DNA from: Devosia faecipullorum
GTDB lineage: Bacteria; Pseudomonadota; Alphaproteobacteria; Rhizobiales; Devosiaceae
NCBI RefSeq assembly: GCF_015158295.1
Contig: NZ_JACDXV010000002.1
Coordinates: forward strand, 475,001-539,000
Reading direction: 5' to 3'
Length of the DNA: 64,000 nucleotides
Positions 8,818-18,044 of the stretch are shown here, one piece after another; the stretch's first letter is position 1; the number at the start of each line of letters is the position of its first letter. Position numbers and translations under genes: made by a program. The notes under the pieces were generated by a model that worked only from the letters and a program-made list of their open reading frames with translations, had not been told where the DNA came from and searched no databases.

Positions 8818-10353
8818 TTATTGTCCGATCTGGTCTGGCGTGGCCATGGTGGGAGCGGCCTTCGCCTTGCGCATGGTGCGGAAGGCCGAGACAAGGCTCC
8901 AAATGAGGAGGATGGCGCTCAAGGTCATCACGACCTTGGTGATGCCGCTGTCGTAGAAGGTGCCGAAACTGCCCTTGGAAAACAGCATGGCGCGCCGGAA
9001 ATGTTCTTCCATCAGGGGGCCGAGGACGAAGCCCAGCAGCAGCGGAGCGGCGGGCAGATGCAGCACGCGCAACAGCCAGCCCAGGGCGCCGAAGAACAGC
9101 ACGACGGCGATGTCGAAGGTCGAATTGCTCACCGTATAGGTGCCGATGGCGACGAAGGCGAGAATGGCCGGATAGAGCAGGTGATAGGGCACCATCAGCA
9201 TGCGCACCCACACCCCGATAAGCGGGATGTTGAGGAAGACGAGGATGATGTTGCCGATCCAGAAGCTCATCACCAGTCCCCAGAAGACCTGCGGCTGATC
9301 GTTGATCAGCGAGGGGCCCGGTTGGATGCCGTGGATCATCAGTACGCCCAGCATCAGCGCCATCGAGGCGCTGCCGGGCACACCCAGGGCCAGAGTGGGA
9401 ATGAAGGAGGTCATTTCCGCCGAATTGTCCGCGGATTCGGGCGCCATGATGCCTTCGACCGCGCCCTTGCCGAAGCGTTCGGGGGTCTTGGAGATGCGTT
9501 TTTCGAGCGCATAGGAGAGGAAGGAGGCTACGGATGGCCCGGTGCCGGGCAGGGTGCCGAAAAAGGCTCCAACCGAGGAGCCGCGCGCCATAGGCAGCCA
9601 TGAACGGCGCAGGTCGTCGCGGGTCGGCTTCATCGCCTTGAAGCTGGCAGATTTCTTGTCGATGTCGCCGGCCTTGATGCGACCAATGCTGGAAATCACT
9701 TCGGCGACGCCGAACAGGCCCATGGCCAACGGCACCAGCCCGATGCCCTCGTAGAGCTCCAACATGCCGAAGGTGTAGAGCGGGGTGCCGGTATAGACGT
9801 CGGCGCCGATCGTGCCGAAGATGATGCCGATGACCACCATGGCCAGCCCCTTTAGGGCCGAGCCTTCGGAAATGGCAGAAGCGGCGATCAGGCCGAGCGC
9901 CATCAGCGCGAAATATTCGGCCGGGCCGAAGGCCAGGGCCCAGCGGGCGATGAGGGGGGAGAAACCCATCAGCAGCACGATGCCGAACGTACCGCCGACA
10001 AAGGAGGCGAGCGTGGTCAGCAGCAGCGCGACCCCGGCCCGGCCCTGCCGGGCCATGGGATAGCCGTCGAGGCAGGTCACGGCATTGGCGGGCGTGCCGG
10101 GAATATTGAGCAGGATCGAGGCGGTGCGTCCGCCATAGCCGGTGCCGTACCAGATGCCGGCCAGCATGATCAGCGCGGTTTCCGGCGCCATGTAGAAGGA
10201 CAATGGAAACAGCATGGCCATCGACGCCATGGTGCCGACGCCGGGAATGACGCCCACCACCATGCCGATGACGACGCCAAGGGTGCAATATAGCAGATTG
10301 GTGGCGGACAGGGCGGTGCCCAGGCCCAGCCCGATATTGGCGACAAGATCCAT
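8818..10353 (-). CDS. tctA: Tripartite tricarboxylate transporter large permease, TctA family
   Basis: A 511-residue inner-membrane protein with about 11-12 hydrophobic segments, the major permease of a TTT-type carboxylate importer. The family signature GVIPGVGTMASMAMLFPLSF stands near the N terminus (about residues 28-50) and a second PGTGPSVASF copy lies mid-protein, as expected from the duplicated TctA architecture. The start ATG overlaps the tctB stop by one base (TGATG), so translation is coupled. It works with TctB and a periplasmic TctC-type protein; the divergent tctC at 11028 is the obvious partner. Confidence 0.93.
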   Translation of the reverse strand: MDLVANIGLGLGTALSATNLLYCTLGVVIGMVVGVIPGVGTMASMAMLFPLSFYMAPETALIMLAGIWYGTGYGGRTASILLNIPGTPANAVTCLDGYPMARQGRAGVALLLTTLASFVGGTFGIVLLMGFSPLIARWALAFGPAEYFALMALGLIAASAISEGSALKGLAMVVIGIIFGTIGADVYTGTPLYTFGMLELYEGIGLVPLAMGLFGVAEVISSIGRIKAGDIDKKSASFKAMKPTRDDLRRSWLPMARGSSVGAFFGTLPGTGPSVASFLSYALEKRISKTPERFGKGAVEGIMAPESADNSAEMTSFIPTLALGVPGSASMALMLGVLMIHGIQPGPSLINDQPQVFWGLVMSFWIGNIILVFLNIPLIGVWVRMLMVPYHLLYPAILAFVAIGTYTVSNSTFDIAVVLFFGALGWLLRVLHLPAAPLLLGFVLGPLMEEHFRRAMLFSKGSFGTFYDSGITKVVMTLSAILLIWSLVSAFRTMRKAKAAPTMATPDQIGQ

Positions 10354-10844
10354 CAGAATGGCCACTTCAGCATGATGAGCGGAAGGTTGAGGGTCTGCTT
10401 GAACAGCAGCCACACGAAAATCGACAGCGCCCCGGCAATCAGGGCGGGCATGAAGCGCCAATCGCGCCCGGGTTCAGCCAGAACGGCGGTATAGACGAGG
10501 GCGAAGAGCGCCGGCGCCGTGCCAAAGGCCGGCAGGATCAACATGAAGGCGGCCAGGCTCAGAAGCACGAAAATGCCGGCGCGCAGCGTATTGGGTTCTT
10601 CGTCCTCGCCGGCCGCATCCGTTTCGGGCGCGTCAGCGGGCTTGATGCGCGTATTCTTCAGGACGGGCAGGGCAATAAAAACACCGATGACGCACAGGAT
10701 GGCGCCCAGCCCTACCGGGAACATGCCGGGGCCGATGCGGCGCAGCGTACCCATGTCGTAGTTGAAGTAGGCCCAGCCGCCATAGGCCAGGCCCAGGCCG
10801 ATGAACAGCATTGCCGTCGTCAGCTCGAGTTTAAGTGCGCGCAC
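10353..10844 (-). CDS. tctB: Tripartite tricarboxylate transporter small membrane protein, TctB family
   Basis: A 163-residue protein with four hydrophobic segments (about 10-28, 45-65, 90-110, 120-160), the small subunit of the TTT importer. I chose the GTG at 10844 because GGAGGG lies 4 nt upstream on the minus strand and the N terminus MRALKLELTTAMLFIGLGLA is TctB-like; the frame could extend to 10919 without homology value. A charged linker (KPADAPETDAAGEDEEPN) separates the second and third segments. Confidence 0.87.
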   Translation of the reverse strand: MRALKLELTTAMLFIGLGLAYGGWAYFNYDMGTLRRIGPGMFPVGLGAILCVIGVFIALPVLKNTRIKPADAPETDAAGEDEEPNTLRAGIFVLLSLAAFMLILPAFGTAPALFALVYTAVLAEPGRDWRFMPALIAGALSIFVWLLFKQTLNLPLIMLKWPF

Positions 10845-11027
10845 GTTTCCCTCCGTTACGCTATTGAGCGCAGCGTCAGCATTTCTACCTTTTTCGGATT
10901 TCGGGCTTTGCCCTCGCAACCGCTAAAACCAAGAACATGCTTTGCGAAAATTGGAAAATGGGACCGTTCCTTTATGGGCTAAGCATTTCGCGTTTTCCCT
11001 TGTGACTTGTGAGGAGGAGTACTCGTC

Positions 11028-11990
11028 TTGTTGAAATTACTCAGTGTCGTGGGTCTGGCGACGGTCTTTGCCATGCCGACAATGGCGTTCGCGCAATTCC
11101 CCGATCGTCCGCTCAAGCTGATCGTCCCCTTCGCCGCCGGCGGTGGTTCCGATACCGTGGCGCGTATCTATGCTCCTGAACTGGCCAAGGCGCTGGGGCA
11201 GAACGTGGTGGTCGAGAATATTGCCGGAGCCGGCGGATCTGTCGGCGCGGCCGCAGGTGCCACAGCCACGCCTGATGGCTATACCCTGCTGATGGGCACG
11301 CCCGCCACCCAGATCACCGGCCCGCTGTTGCAGACGCAATTGCCCTATGATCCGGACAATGCCTTCGAAATCCTGGGCACGATCTTCGACTCGCCCAACC
11401 TGCTCGTCGTACCTGCGGATTCGCCGTTCCAGTCCATTGCCGATCTCGTGGCCGCCGCCAAGGCCAATCCCGGCGACATGGCCTATGCGAGCCCCGGCGT
11501 TGGTTCGAGCGCGCATATGGCGTCCGAATTGTTCAAGTTGATGACCGATATCGACGTCGAGCACATTCCCTATAAGGGAACCGGCGAATCCCTGCCGGAC
11601 GTGATCGCGGGACGCGTGGACTATTCCATCGATTCCATGACCTCCATGTTGGCCTATGTCCGTACCGGAGAATTGCGCGCGCTGGGCGTGTCGAGCCTCA
11701 ATGTCGATCCGCTGGTGCCCGATATCGCGCCGATTGCCGATGATGTGCCCGGTTTTTCGGCCACGGCGGTCAATTATTTCGTCGCACCGGCCGGCACGCC
11801 CGCCGATGTGCTCGAGCGTCTCCGCGCAGCCCATGACGAAGCCGTCGGTTCGCCCGAACTGGAAAAGCGCCTCAACGACCTGGGCATCACCCTGGTGCGC
11901 ATGAGCCCGGAAATGCTGCAGGACAAGATCAGCACCGACAGGGCCAAGTGGGGCGACGTGATCGAAAAGGCCGGTATTCCGGTGCAGTAA
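11028..11990 (+). CDS. tctC: Tripartite tricarboxylate transporter substrate-binding protein (Bug/TctC)
   Basis: A 320-residue periplasmic binding protein. The signal peptide ends near AFA (residue 22); the mature part opens FPDRPLKLIVPFAAGGGSDT, the diagnostic Bug-family motif. The TTG at 11028 is preceded by GAGGAGGAG with 8-nt spacing. It is transcribed away from tctBA across a 183-bp shared control region, and hands its ligand (a carboxylate; identity unknown) to TctAB. A strong terminator follows, isolating it from the LysR gene. Confidence 0.93.
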   Translation: MLKLLSVVGLATVFAMPTMAFAQFPDRPLKLIVPFAAGGGSDTVARIYAPELAKALGQNVVVENIAGAGGSVGAAAGATATPDGYTLLMGTPATQITGPLLQTQLPYDPDNAFEILGTIFDSPNLLVVPADSPFQSIADLVAAAKANPGDMAYASPGVGSSAHMASELFKLMTDIDVEHIPYKGTGESLPDVIAGRVDYSIDSMTSMLAYVRTGELRALGVSSLNVDPLVPDIAPIADDVPGFSATAVNYFVAPAGTPADVLERLRAAHDEAVGSPELEKRLNDLGITLVRMSPEMLQDKISTDRAKWGDVIEKAGIPVQ

Positions 11991-12049
11991 GCGCAGGTTC
12001 GGGCATTGCCGCTGGACGGCGCAAGCGCCCGAACTTGACAATTTGACCC

Positions 12050-12086
12050 GGCCCGTCTCGTTTGGTGCGAGACGGGCCTTTGTCGT
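12050..12086 (+). terminator. Rho-independent terminator after tctC
   Basis: GGCCCGTCTCG (12050-12060) pairs perfectly with CGAGACGGGCC (12068-12078) around a 7-nt loop, followed by TTTGTCGTTTT. Confidence 0.88.
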
Positions 12087-12214
12087 TTTCCCCGCGTCTT
12101 GCCAGAGGCGAGCGCGCTGGCCGGACGATATTGATCGCCCTCGATGATGAGTTTTGTGCGATAAGGGCGGCTGGATCGCCATATCGCATCGCAAGCATCG
12201 CCTGGAGGGTTTGT

Positions 12215-13180
12215 TTGACAAATGGGCGCAGCGGGGCCGCCCCGCAACTTGACCGTCACCGGATCGAAGACCTGCCGAGCCTGCGGGACATGGAATTGTT
12301 CGTCACCGTGGTGCAGGCGGGCAATTTCTCGGCGGCAGGCCGCCGGGTCGGTCTCTCGCCGGCCTCGGTGTCGCGCTATATCAATGCGCTGGAAGACAGG
12401 ATGGGCGTACGGTTGCTCAACCGCACCAGCCGCAAGCTCTCGCTCAGCGATATGGGCACAGTGTTCTATCGGCGCGCCGAAGGCATTCTCACCGATGTGC
12501 GCGAAACCCACAAGGAAGTGACGCAGGAGCATGTATTGCCCCAGGGGGTGTTGCATGTGCATTCGCGCATGCTGGTGGGCCTGCGCTATATCGCTCCGGC
12601 GCTGCCGGCCTTTCTGGAAAAATTCCCCGATATCCATGTCGATCTGACGCTGTCCAACGACGACATCGACATTATCGAGAACAATATCGACGTCGATATC
12701 CGCATCGGTCAATTGGCGGATTCGTCGCTGATCGCGCGCAAGCTCATCACCAGCGACCGCATCATCTGCGCGACGCCCGCCTATCTCGAAGGGCGCCCGC
12801 CGATCCGTGTCCCCGACGATTTGCTCCAGCACAATTGCCTGACCTACAAGATCAATCTGGGCGGCGTCACCTGGCGGTTCCTGGCGCAGGACGGAACCCT
12901 CACCGAAGTGCCGGTGACCGGCAATATGCGCGCCAATAGCGGCCCGGCGCTGCATATCGCGATGATGGAAAATCTGGGCCTGTCGCTGATGCCGGGCTGG
13001 GCCGTAGCCAATGAGCTGGCAGATGGCCGGCTGGTGCGCATCCTGCCCGAATACCGGATCAGCTTCACCGCCTTCGAAAATGCCGTCTATGCGGTCTATT
13101 CGCCTAACAAGCACCTGCCGGTGAAGGCGCGCGTCTTTATCGATTTCCTGGCCGAGCATTTCCAGACCGTGAGTGTCTAG
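12215..13180 (+). CDS. LysR-family transcriptional regulator
   Basis: A 321-residue regulator: winged helix-turn-helix at about 26-84 (AAGRRVGLSPASVSRYINAL) and a LysR effector-binding domain to the end. It belongs to the CrgA/DmlR-like branch, which often controls adjacent metabolic genes. The start is uncertain: the TTG at 12215 has GGAGGG 5 nt upstream and gives the usual LysR length; the frame is open to 12062. It sits between tctC and the CoA-transferase/dehydrogenase pair, so it is the likely regulator of the whole carboxylate cluster. Confidence 0.9.
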   Translation: MTNGRSGAAPQLDRHRIEDLPSLRDMELFVTVVQAGNFSAAGRRVGLSPASVSRYINALEDRMGVRLLNRTSRKLSLSDMGTVFYRRAEGILTDVRETHKEVTQEHVLPQGVLHVHSRMLVGLRYIAPALPAFLEKFPDIHVDLTLSNDDIDIIENNIDVDIRIGQLADSSLIARKLITSDRIICATPAYLEGRPPIRVPDDLLQHNCLTYKINLGGVTWRFLAQDGTLTEVPVTGNMRANSGPALHIAMMENLGLSLMPGWAVANELADGRLVRILPEYRISFTAFENAVYAVYSPNKHLPVKARVFIDFLAEHFQTVSV

Positions 13181-13310
13181 GCCCCGGTCTTTTCATTTCC
13201 TGCAACAAATCTAGTCGCGTTCTGCGCGTTATCCTTGCCCGGTAGCAATGCTAGCTCTTGCCCCCATATGGGGCAGCCGGCCTGCGCCAGAAATGGTCTT
13301 AGGAGTGCAG

Positions 13311-14528
13311 ATGTCTGGCAATGTTCTCGAGGGAATCCGGGTTCTTGATTTTTCGCGCGTCTTTGCCGGTCCCGCCGCCACGCAGGTGCTCGGCGATATG
13401 GGCGCGCAGGTCCTCAAGGTCGAACCGCCCGGCGGCGATGAGGCCCGCTATTACGGGGTGACCAAGGCGCGGCTGGAACGCTTTGGCGGTGTCAGTCCCT
13501 CGTTTCTCGCCCTCAATCGCAACAAGCGCAGCCTCGAGATCGATCTGCGCACCGAGGAGGGCAAGGAGATCGCCCGCGCCCTGGCGCGGGATGTCGATGT
13601 CGTCGTGCACAATTACCGCCCCGGCGTGATGGAACGCCTCGGCCTGGGTTATGACGCGCTCCAGGCACTCAATCCGCGCCTCATTTATGCAGAATTCTCC
13701 GCCTTTGGCACGACCGGCCCGCTGGCCAAGGCCGGCGCCAACGATCTGGCGCTGCAGGCCCATAGCGGCCTGATCAGCATTACCGGGGAAGAAGACCGCT
13801 CGCCGGTGCGCTGCGGCTCCGCTATTGTGGACCTGCACGGCTCGCTTGCCATCGTCTCGGCCATCCTGGGGGCGCTGTTCCACCGGGTCAGTACCGGCGT
13901 GGGGCAGCGGGTCGAATCCTCGCTGCTGCTGAGTTCGGCGCATCTGATGAGCTATTTCTACACCGAATATTGGATGGACGGCGCCATGCACAAACCCATG
14001 GGAACGGCCAATCATCTGTCGGTGCCGAACCAGGCGTTCCCCGGCAGCGACGGCGAAGTGGTGATCATCGCCTCGACCAATGAAATGTGGCAGCGTCTGG
14101 TGGCTGCGCTGGGCCCCGAGGGCCTGGACGGTCCCGAATTCGCCGACGTCTTCGACCGCCGGAGCAATCGCGCGGCGCTGGTAAAGGCGGTTTCTGCCAT
14201 CACCAGCACCAAGACCTGCGCCGAATTGCTGGCTATATTGGAAGCGGCCAAGGTCGTCGCCACCAAGGTGAACACGATCGGTGAGGCCGCAGACCATCCC
14301 CAACTCGCGGCGGTGGGGGGACGTGTCGAGCTGCCGGTCGGCGAGCACCGCATCGGCTCGGTAGCGACGCCCTTCAGCTTCTCCAATGCGCCGTCAGCGG
14401 AGGTCAGTTCGCCGCCGGTCCTGGGGGCCGATACCGATGAAGTATTGGCCGAGTTCGGTTTCTCCAGGGAGCGGATCGAGGCTTTCCGCGAGGCGGGCGC
14501 GTTCGGCCGGAGCCAGGCCAAGAATTAG
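13311..14528 (+). CDS. CaiB/BaiF family (class III) CoA-transferase
   Basis: A 405-residue enzyme moving CoA from one acyl-CoA to a carboxylate. It opens with LEGIRVLDFSRVFAGPAATQ and VLKVEPPGGDEAR, hallmark family III segments, and the expected nucleophilic Asp lies in GANDLALQAHSGL. The ATG at 13311 has AGGAG 6 nt upstream. With the TTT transporter, crotonase and hydroxyacid dehydrogenase it suggests import, CoA activation and oxidation of an organic acid. The substrate pair cannot be deduced. Confidence 0.92.
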   Translation: MSGNVLEGIRVLDFSRVFAGPAATQVLGDMGAQVLKVEPPGGDEARYYGVTKARLERFGGVSPSFLALNRNKRSLEIDLRTEEGKEIARALARDVDVVVHNYRPGVMERLGLGYDALQALNPRLIYAEFSAFGTTGPLAKAGANDLALQAHSGLISITGEEDRSPVRCGSAIVDLHGSLAIVSAILGALFHRVSTGVGQRVESSLLLSSAHLMSYFYTEYWMDGAMHKPMGTANHLSVPNQAFPGSDGEVVIIASTNEMWQRLVAALGPEGLDGPEFADVFDRRSNRAALVKAVSAITSTKTCAELLAILEAAKVVATKVNTIGEAADHPQLAAVGGRVELPVGEHRIGSVATPFSFSNAPSAEVSSPPVLGADTDEVLAEFGFSRERIEAFREAGAFGRSQAKN

Positions 14529-14536
14529 GGTGTCCG

Positions 14537-15511
14537 ATGAGCAATTCGCGCCTCAGATGCGTTGTCCTTGACGATTACCAAGCGGTCGCTGCCGCCATGG
14601 CGGACTGGGATCGTCTCGGTGCGCGGGTTGCGGTCGAATTCGAGAAGCGGGCCCTGACCGACGACGCGCAGGTGCTGGCGCGACTTGCCGATGCCGACAT
14701 CATCGTTGCCAATCGCGAACGCACGCCGTTCGACGCGGCGCGGCTGGCGGCGTTGCCGAAGCTGAAATTGCTGGTCACCACCGGCATGGGCAATGCCGCC
14801 ATCGACATGGAGGCCGCCAGCGCGCGGGGCATCATCGTATCGGGCACCGGCAATGCCGGCGCGCCCACCGCCGAATTGACCTGGGCGCTGATTTTGGGGC
14901 TCTCGCGCCAAATCGTGCGTGAAGCCAATGGCCTCAAAGAAGGCCATTGGCAGCAGACGCTGGGCATGGCGCTCAAGGGCAAAATTCTCGGCCTGGTCGG
15001 GCTGGGACGGGTGGGGCTCGCCGTGGCCGCAATCGGGCGCGCTTTCGGCATGCAGGTTATGGCCTGGTCGCCGCGCCTCGACGATGCCCGCGCCGCTGAA
15101 GCCGGGGTGCGCCGCGCCGCCAGTCTCGAAGAGACGTTCGAAAAAGCCGATGTGATTTCGCTCCATGCCACGCTCAACCCGGCCAGCCGGGGCCTGGTCG
15201 ATGCCGGGCTGATCGGACGGATGAAGCCCAGCGCCTATCTGATCAACACCTCGCGCGCCGGTCTCGTGGATGAGGCCGCCCTGATTGCGGCGCTGAAGGC
15301 AAAAACAATCGCCGGGGCGGGGATAGATGTGTTCCACATCGAGCCCTTGCCCGCCGATCATGGCCTGCTCGCGCTGCCCAATGTGCTGGCGACGCCGCAT
15401 CTGGGCTATGTGACCGACGACAATTATGCCGCCTATTTCGGCGATGCGGTCGAAAATATCGCCTCCTGGCTCGAGAACAGGCCGGTCCGTGTGCTGAATC
15501 CGGCTGTCTGA
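14537..15511 (+). CDS. D-2-hydroxyacid dehydrogenase family protein
   Basis: A 324-residue NAD(P)-dependent dehydrogenase interconverting a 2-hydroxyacid and a 2-oxoacid. The Rossmann motif GLVGLGRVGLAVA is at about 152-164, the substrate arginine in INTSRAGLVDE, and the catalytic His in ATPHLGYVTDD. It starts 8 bp after the CoA-transferase stop, so the two form an operon. The lengthened first catalytic-domain segment resembles the glyoxylate/hydroxypyruvate reductase and phosphoglycerate-dehydrogenase-like branch. Confidence 0.92.
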   Translation: MSNSRLRCVVLDDYQAVAAAMADWDRLGARVAVEFEKRALTDDAQVLARLADADIIVANRERTPFDAARLAALPKLKLLVTTGMGNAAIDMEAASARGIIVSGTGNAGAPTAELTWALILGLSRQIVREANGLKEGHWQQTLGMALKGKILGLVGLGRVGLAVAAIGRAFGMQVMAWSPRLDDARAAEAGVRRAASLEETFEKADVISLHATLNPASRGLVDAGLIGRMKPSAYLINTSRAGLVDEAALIAALKAKTIAGAGIDVFHIEPLPADHGLLALPNVLATPHLGYVTDDNYAAYFGDAVENIASWLENRPVRVLNPAV

Positions 15512-15714
15512 AGCGCGGCAAAGCGTCATGGTGCGGGGCGGGCCCCGCAGGGTTTGCACATTCTTCATTGCCGGGCGCTAGATTGAACGGTACTTTATCG
15601 ATCCGTATAGGATCGCTTCCCGCGCGCAGGGGGCGATTGGTGTTTTGAGTTCGGGCGCAGCGCGGCGCTTTCTTCCCCTTTCGTGCGGGAACAGGGAAAG
15701 AAGGGCAGGATTTC

Positions 15715-18030
15715 TTGAGGCTGGTTCGGCGCCACATTCTCATGAGCAGGATGGCTCTGGCGGTTCTTGCCGGCCTGGCGCTGGCGGGAACGGTGCCGGT
15801 GCTGGCCCAGGGACTGGTGCCGCAGAGCTTTTTCAACGCGCCCATCGATCCCAGCGCCCCAACGGCGGTTGAGGCCGAGGAACTGATTTTCGATTCGGTT
15901 CGCAATATCATCACCGCCCGCGGCGATGTGGTGGTGCGGGTGAGCGGCTACACCATTTCCGGCAATGAACTGGTTTATCGGCGTGCCAATGGCGAGATGA
16001 ACGTCCAGGGCAATGTGCGGGTGATCGATCCGGCAGGGAATGTTTCGGAAAGCACCGTTCTGGCGCTGACCGGCGGGCTGCGGCGGACAATTCTCGAATC
16101 CATGACGATAACGGCCAGTGACGGCTCGCGGATCCGGGCCGACAGCGCCGATTTCGACGAGCAATTGCAGTCCATTCTGGTCAATGCCGATTACGCGCCC
16201 TGCGGCGAATGCGTCGACAAGAAGGGCCGCCGGATCGGCTGGTCGATCAGCGCCGCCAAGGTGGTGCAGACGAGTGCGGATGGCTCGATCAGCTTCGAGC
16301 AGCCGACATTGTCGCTGCTTGGCGTGCCGGTGGCCTGGCTGCCCTATCTGTGGCTGCCCGATCTCAGCAATGAGGCGCTGGAAAAGCTGCCCACGCCCCG
16401 TTTCGGCTATTCCGAGGAGATGGGGCTCAAGGCCGAAGTGCCGGTGACGGTCTATTCGACCCGGGTCACCGATGTCATCCTGACGCCAACGTTGGTCTCC
16501 CGCCAAGGCTTCCTTCTGGGCGCCGAATGGGTGCAGCGTTTCGATCAGGGCTCATTCCGCATCAAGGCTTCGGGTCTTTACCAGAACGAGCCAAACGCCT
16601 TTTCCGCGCCCGAAGCCCGGCGCGACTGGCGCGGGGCGGTGCAGGCCGATGGCGAGATGAAGCCGGTCAAGGACTGGACCGTAGGCTTTGCCTATGCGGC
16701 GTTTTCCGACGGCCATTATTTCAAGGATTACCAGCTCGATACGCGGCGCGCCGCGGTCAACGAGCTTTATGCAACTCACCTCACGGCCGACACCTATGTC
16801 GATATGCGTTTGCAGCAGTTCAACCAATTGGGAAGCGACAAGGCTTCGCGCGAGCAGCAGGGCGTTGCCCTGCCCAATCTGCGGGTGAACCGCACCTTCA
16901 AGCTGGCTCCGGGCGCGGGACAGGTCGAGCTCGAAGGCCGCATGCTCGGGATCTACCGGGAGCGCGACTATGTCGCCAGCGTCAATGGCGTGCCCTACGA
17001 TTACGGCTATGCCGGAACCCGAATGCATGCCATGGCGCAGGCGAGCTGGCAGAGCCAGTGGATCGCCGGCGGCGCGGTGGTGACACCCTTTGCCGGCGTG
17101 CGGCTGGATGGCGCCAGCTATGTACGCAGTAGCGGGCAGGTGTTCGATCCGCTCGTCCCGGCCGACGACAGCCTGTTCGGCGTCACCCCGATTGCCGCGC
17201 TGGATGTGCGCTATCCGCTGATGGCGCGCAGTCCCGGGATGACGCATCTGGTCGAGCCCATTGCGCAACTCGTTTATCGCGGCGCTTCGAGCATCCAGCC
17301 GGGAATTACCAATGAGGATTCCCAGAGCGTGGTGTTCGATGACACCAATCTGTTCAGCTATAACCGCTTTACCGGCATCGACCGCCAGGAGACAGGGCTG
17401 AGGCTCAATGTCGGCGGACGCTATCTCGCCAGTTTCGATGATGGCAATTATCTCGAACTGGTGGCCGGGCAATCCTTCCATCTGGCTGGAACCAATGCCT
17501 TTGCCGAGGCCAATCGCCAACAGGCGGGTTTGGCTTCTGGGCTCGACAATGGTTCCTCCTATGCGGTTCTGGGCGCCTATGGCGTCCTGGGTGACGCGCT
17601 CAAGGTCGGCGCGAAAACCCAGATCGATACCAGTGATTTCAGCGTGGCGCGGGCGGGGCTGGGTGTGGCCTATAGCCGTGACGGCTGGAGCGGCGCGCTC
17701 AATTACCGCTATGCCGAGGCCACGCCGGCGGCGGGCAATGTGAAAGCCCTGCACGAGGCGGGGGCCGAACTGACCGTGCCGATCGATGAATATTGGTCCG
17801 TCTCGGGCAATTATTATTGGGATATTGCCGGCAATAGCTGGCTGCAGGCCGGCGGTGGCCTCGCCTATAATGACGGCTATCTCAACATGGCCGCCAATGT
17901 GGTTCGCACCGGGCCGACGCATCGCTCGCCCAATGATCTGCGGGGCACTGTGACGTTCCGGCTCATGGCCCCTTCCGGGTTCGACGCGGGCTATTCGGGC
18001 GCGGTGCCGCTGAGCAATTTTCTGCAATAG
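15715..18030 (+). CDS. lptD: LPS-assembly outer-membrane protein LptD
   Basis: A 771-residue outer-membrane translocon that inserts lipopolysaccharide into the outer leaflet. A signal peptide ends near VLA (about residue 31). An OstA/LptA-like jelly-roll domain follows (about 45-150, AEELIFDSVRNIITARGDVV), then a beta-barrel domain to residue 771. A CxxC pair (YAPCGECVDKKG) marks the junction, as in other alphaproteobacterial LptD; the E. coli two-disulfide arrangement is absent. The start is the TTG at 15715, with AGGA upstream; the ATG at 15742 is the alternative. The usual lptFG upstream and surA-pdxA-rsmA downstream are missing. Confidence 0.9.
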   Translation: MRLVRRHILMSRMALAVLAGLALAGTVPVLAQGLVPQSFFNAPIDPSAPTAVEAEELIFDSVRNIITARGDVVVRVSGYTISGNELVYRRANGEMNVQGNVRVIDPAGNVSESTVLALTGGLRRTILESMTITASDGSRIRADSADFDEQLQSILVNADYAPCGECVDKKGRRIGWSISAAKVVQTSADGSISFEQPTLSLLGVPVAWLPYLWLPDLSNEALEKLPTPRFGYSEEMGLKAEVPVTVYSTRVTDVILTPTLVSRQGFLLGAEWVQRFDQGSFRIKASGLYQNEPNAFSAPEARRDWRGAVQADGEMKPVKDWTVGFAYAAFSDGHYFKDYQLDTRRAAVNELYATHLTADTYVDMRLQQFNQLGSDKASREQQGVALPNLRVNRTFKLAPGAGQVELEGRMLGIYRERDYVASVNGVPYDYGYAGTRMHAMAQASWQSQWIAGGAVVTPFAGVRLDGASYVRSSGQVFDPLVPADDSLFGVTPIAALDVRYPLMARSPGMTHLVEPIAQLVYRGASSIQPGITNEDSQSVVFDDTNLFSYNRFTGIDRQETGLRLNVGGRYLASFDDGNYLELVAGQSFHLAGTNAFAEANRQQAGLASGLDNGSSYAVLGAYGVLGDALKVGAKTQIDTSDFSVARAGLGVAYSRDGWSGALNYRYAEATPAAGNVKALHEAGAELTVPIDEYWSVSGNYYWDIAGNSWLQAGGGLAYNDGYLNMAANVVRTGPTHRSPNDLRGTVTFRLMAPSGFDAGYSGAVPLSNFLQ

Positions 18031-18044
18031 GTGAGGATAGCTCA

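Noticed and set aside
8813..10288. Long frame in another phase of tctA
   Set aside because: Arg/His-rich shadow of the TctA reading frame; TctA signature motifs decide the frame.
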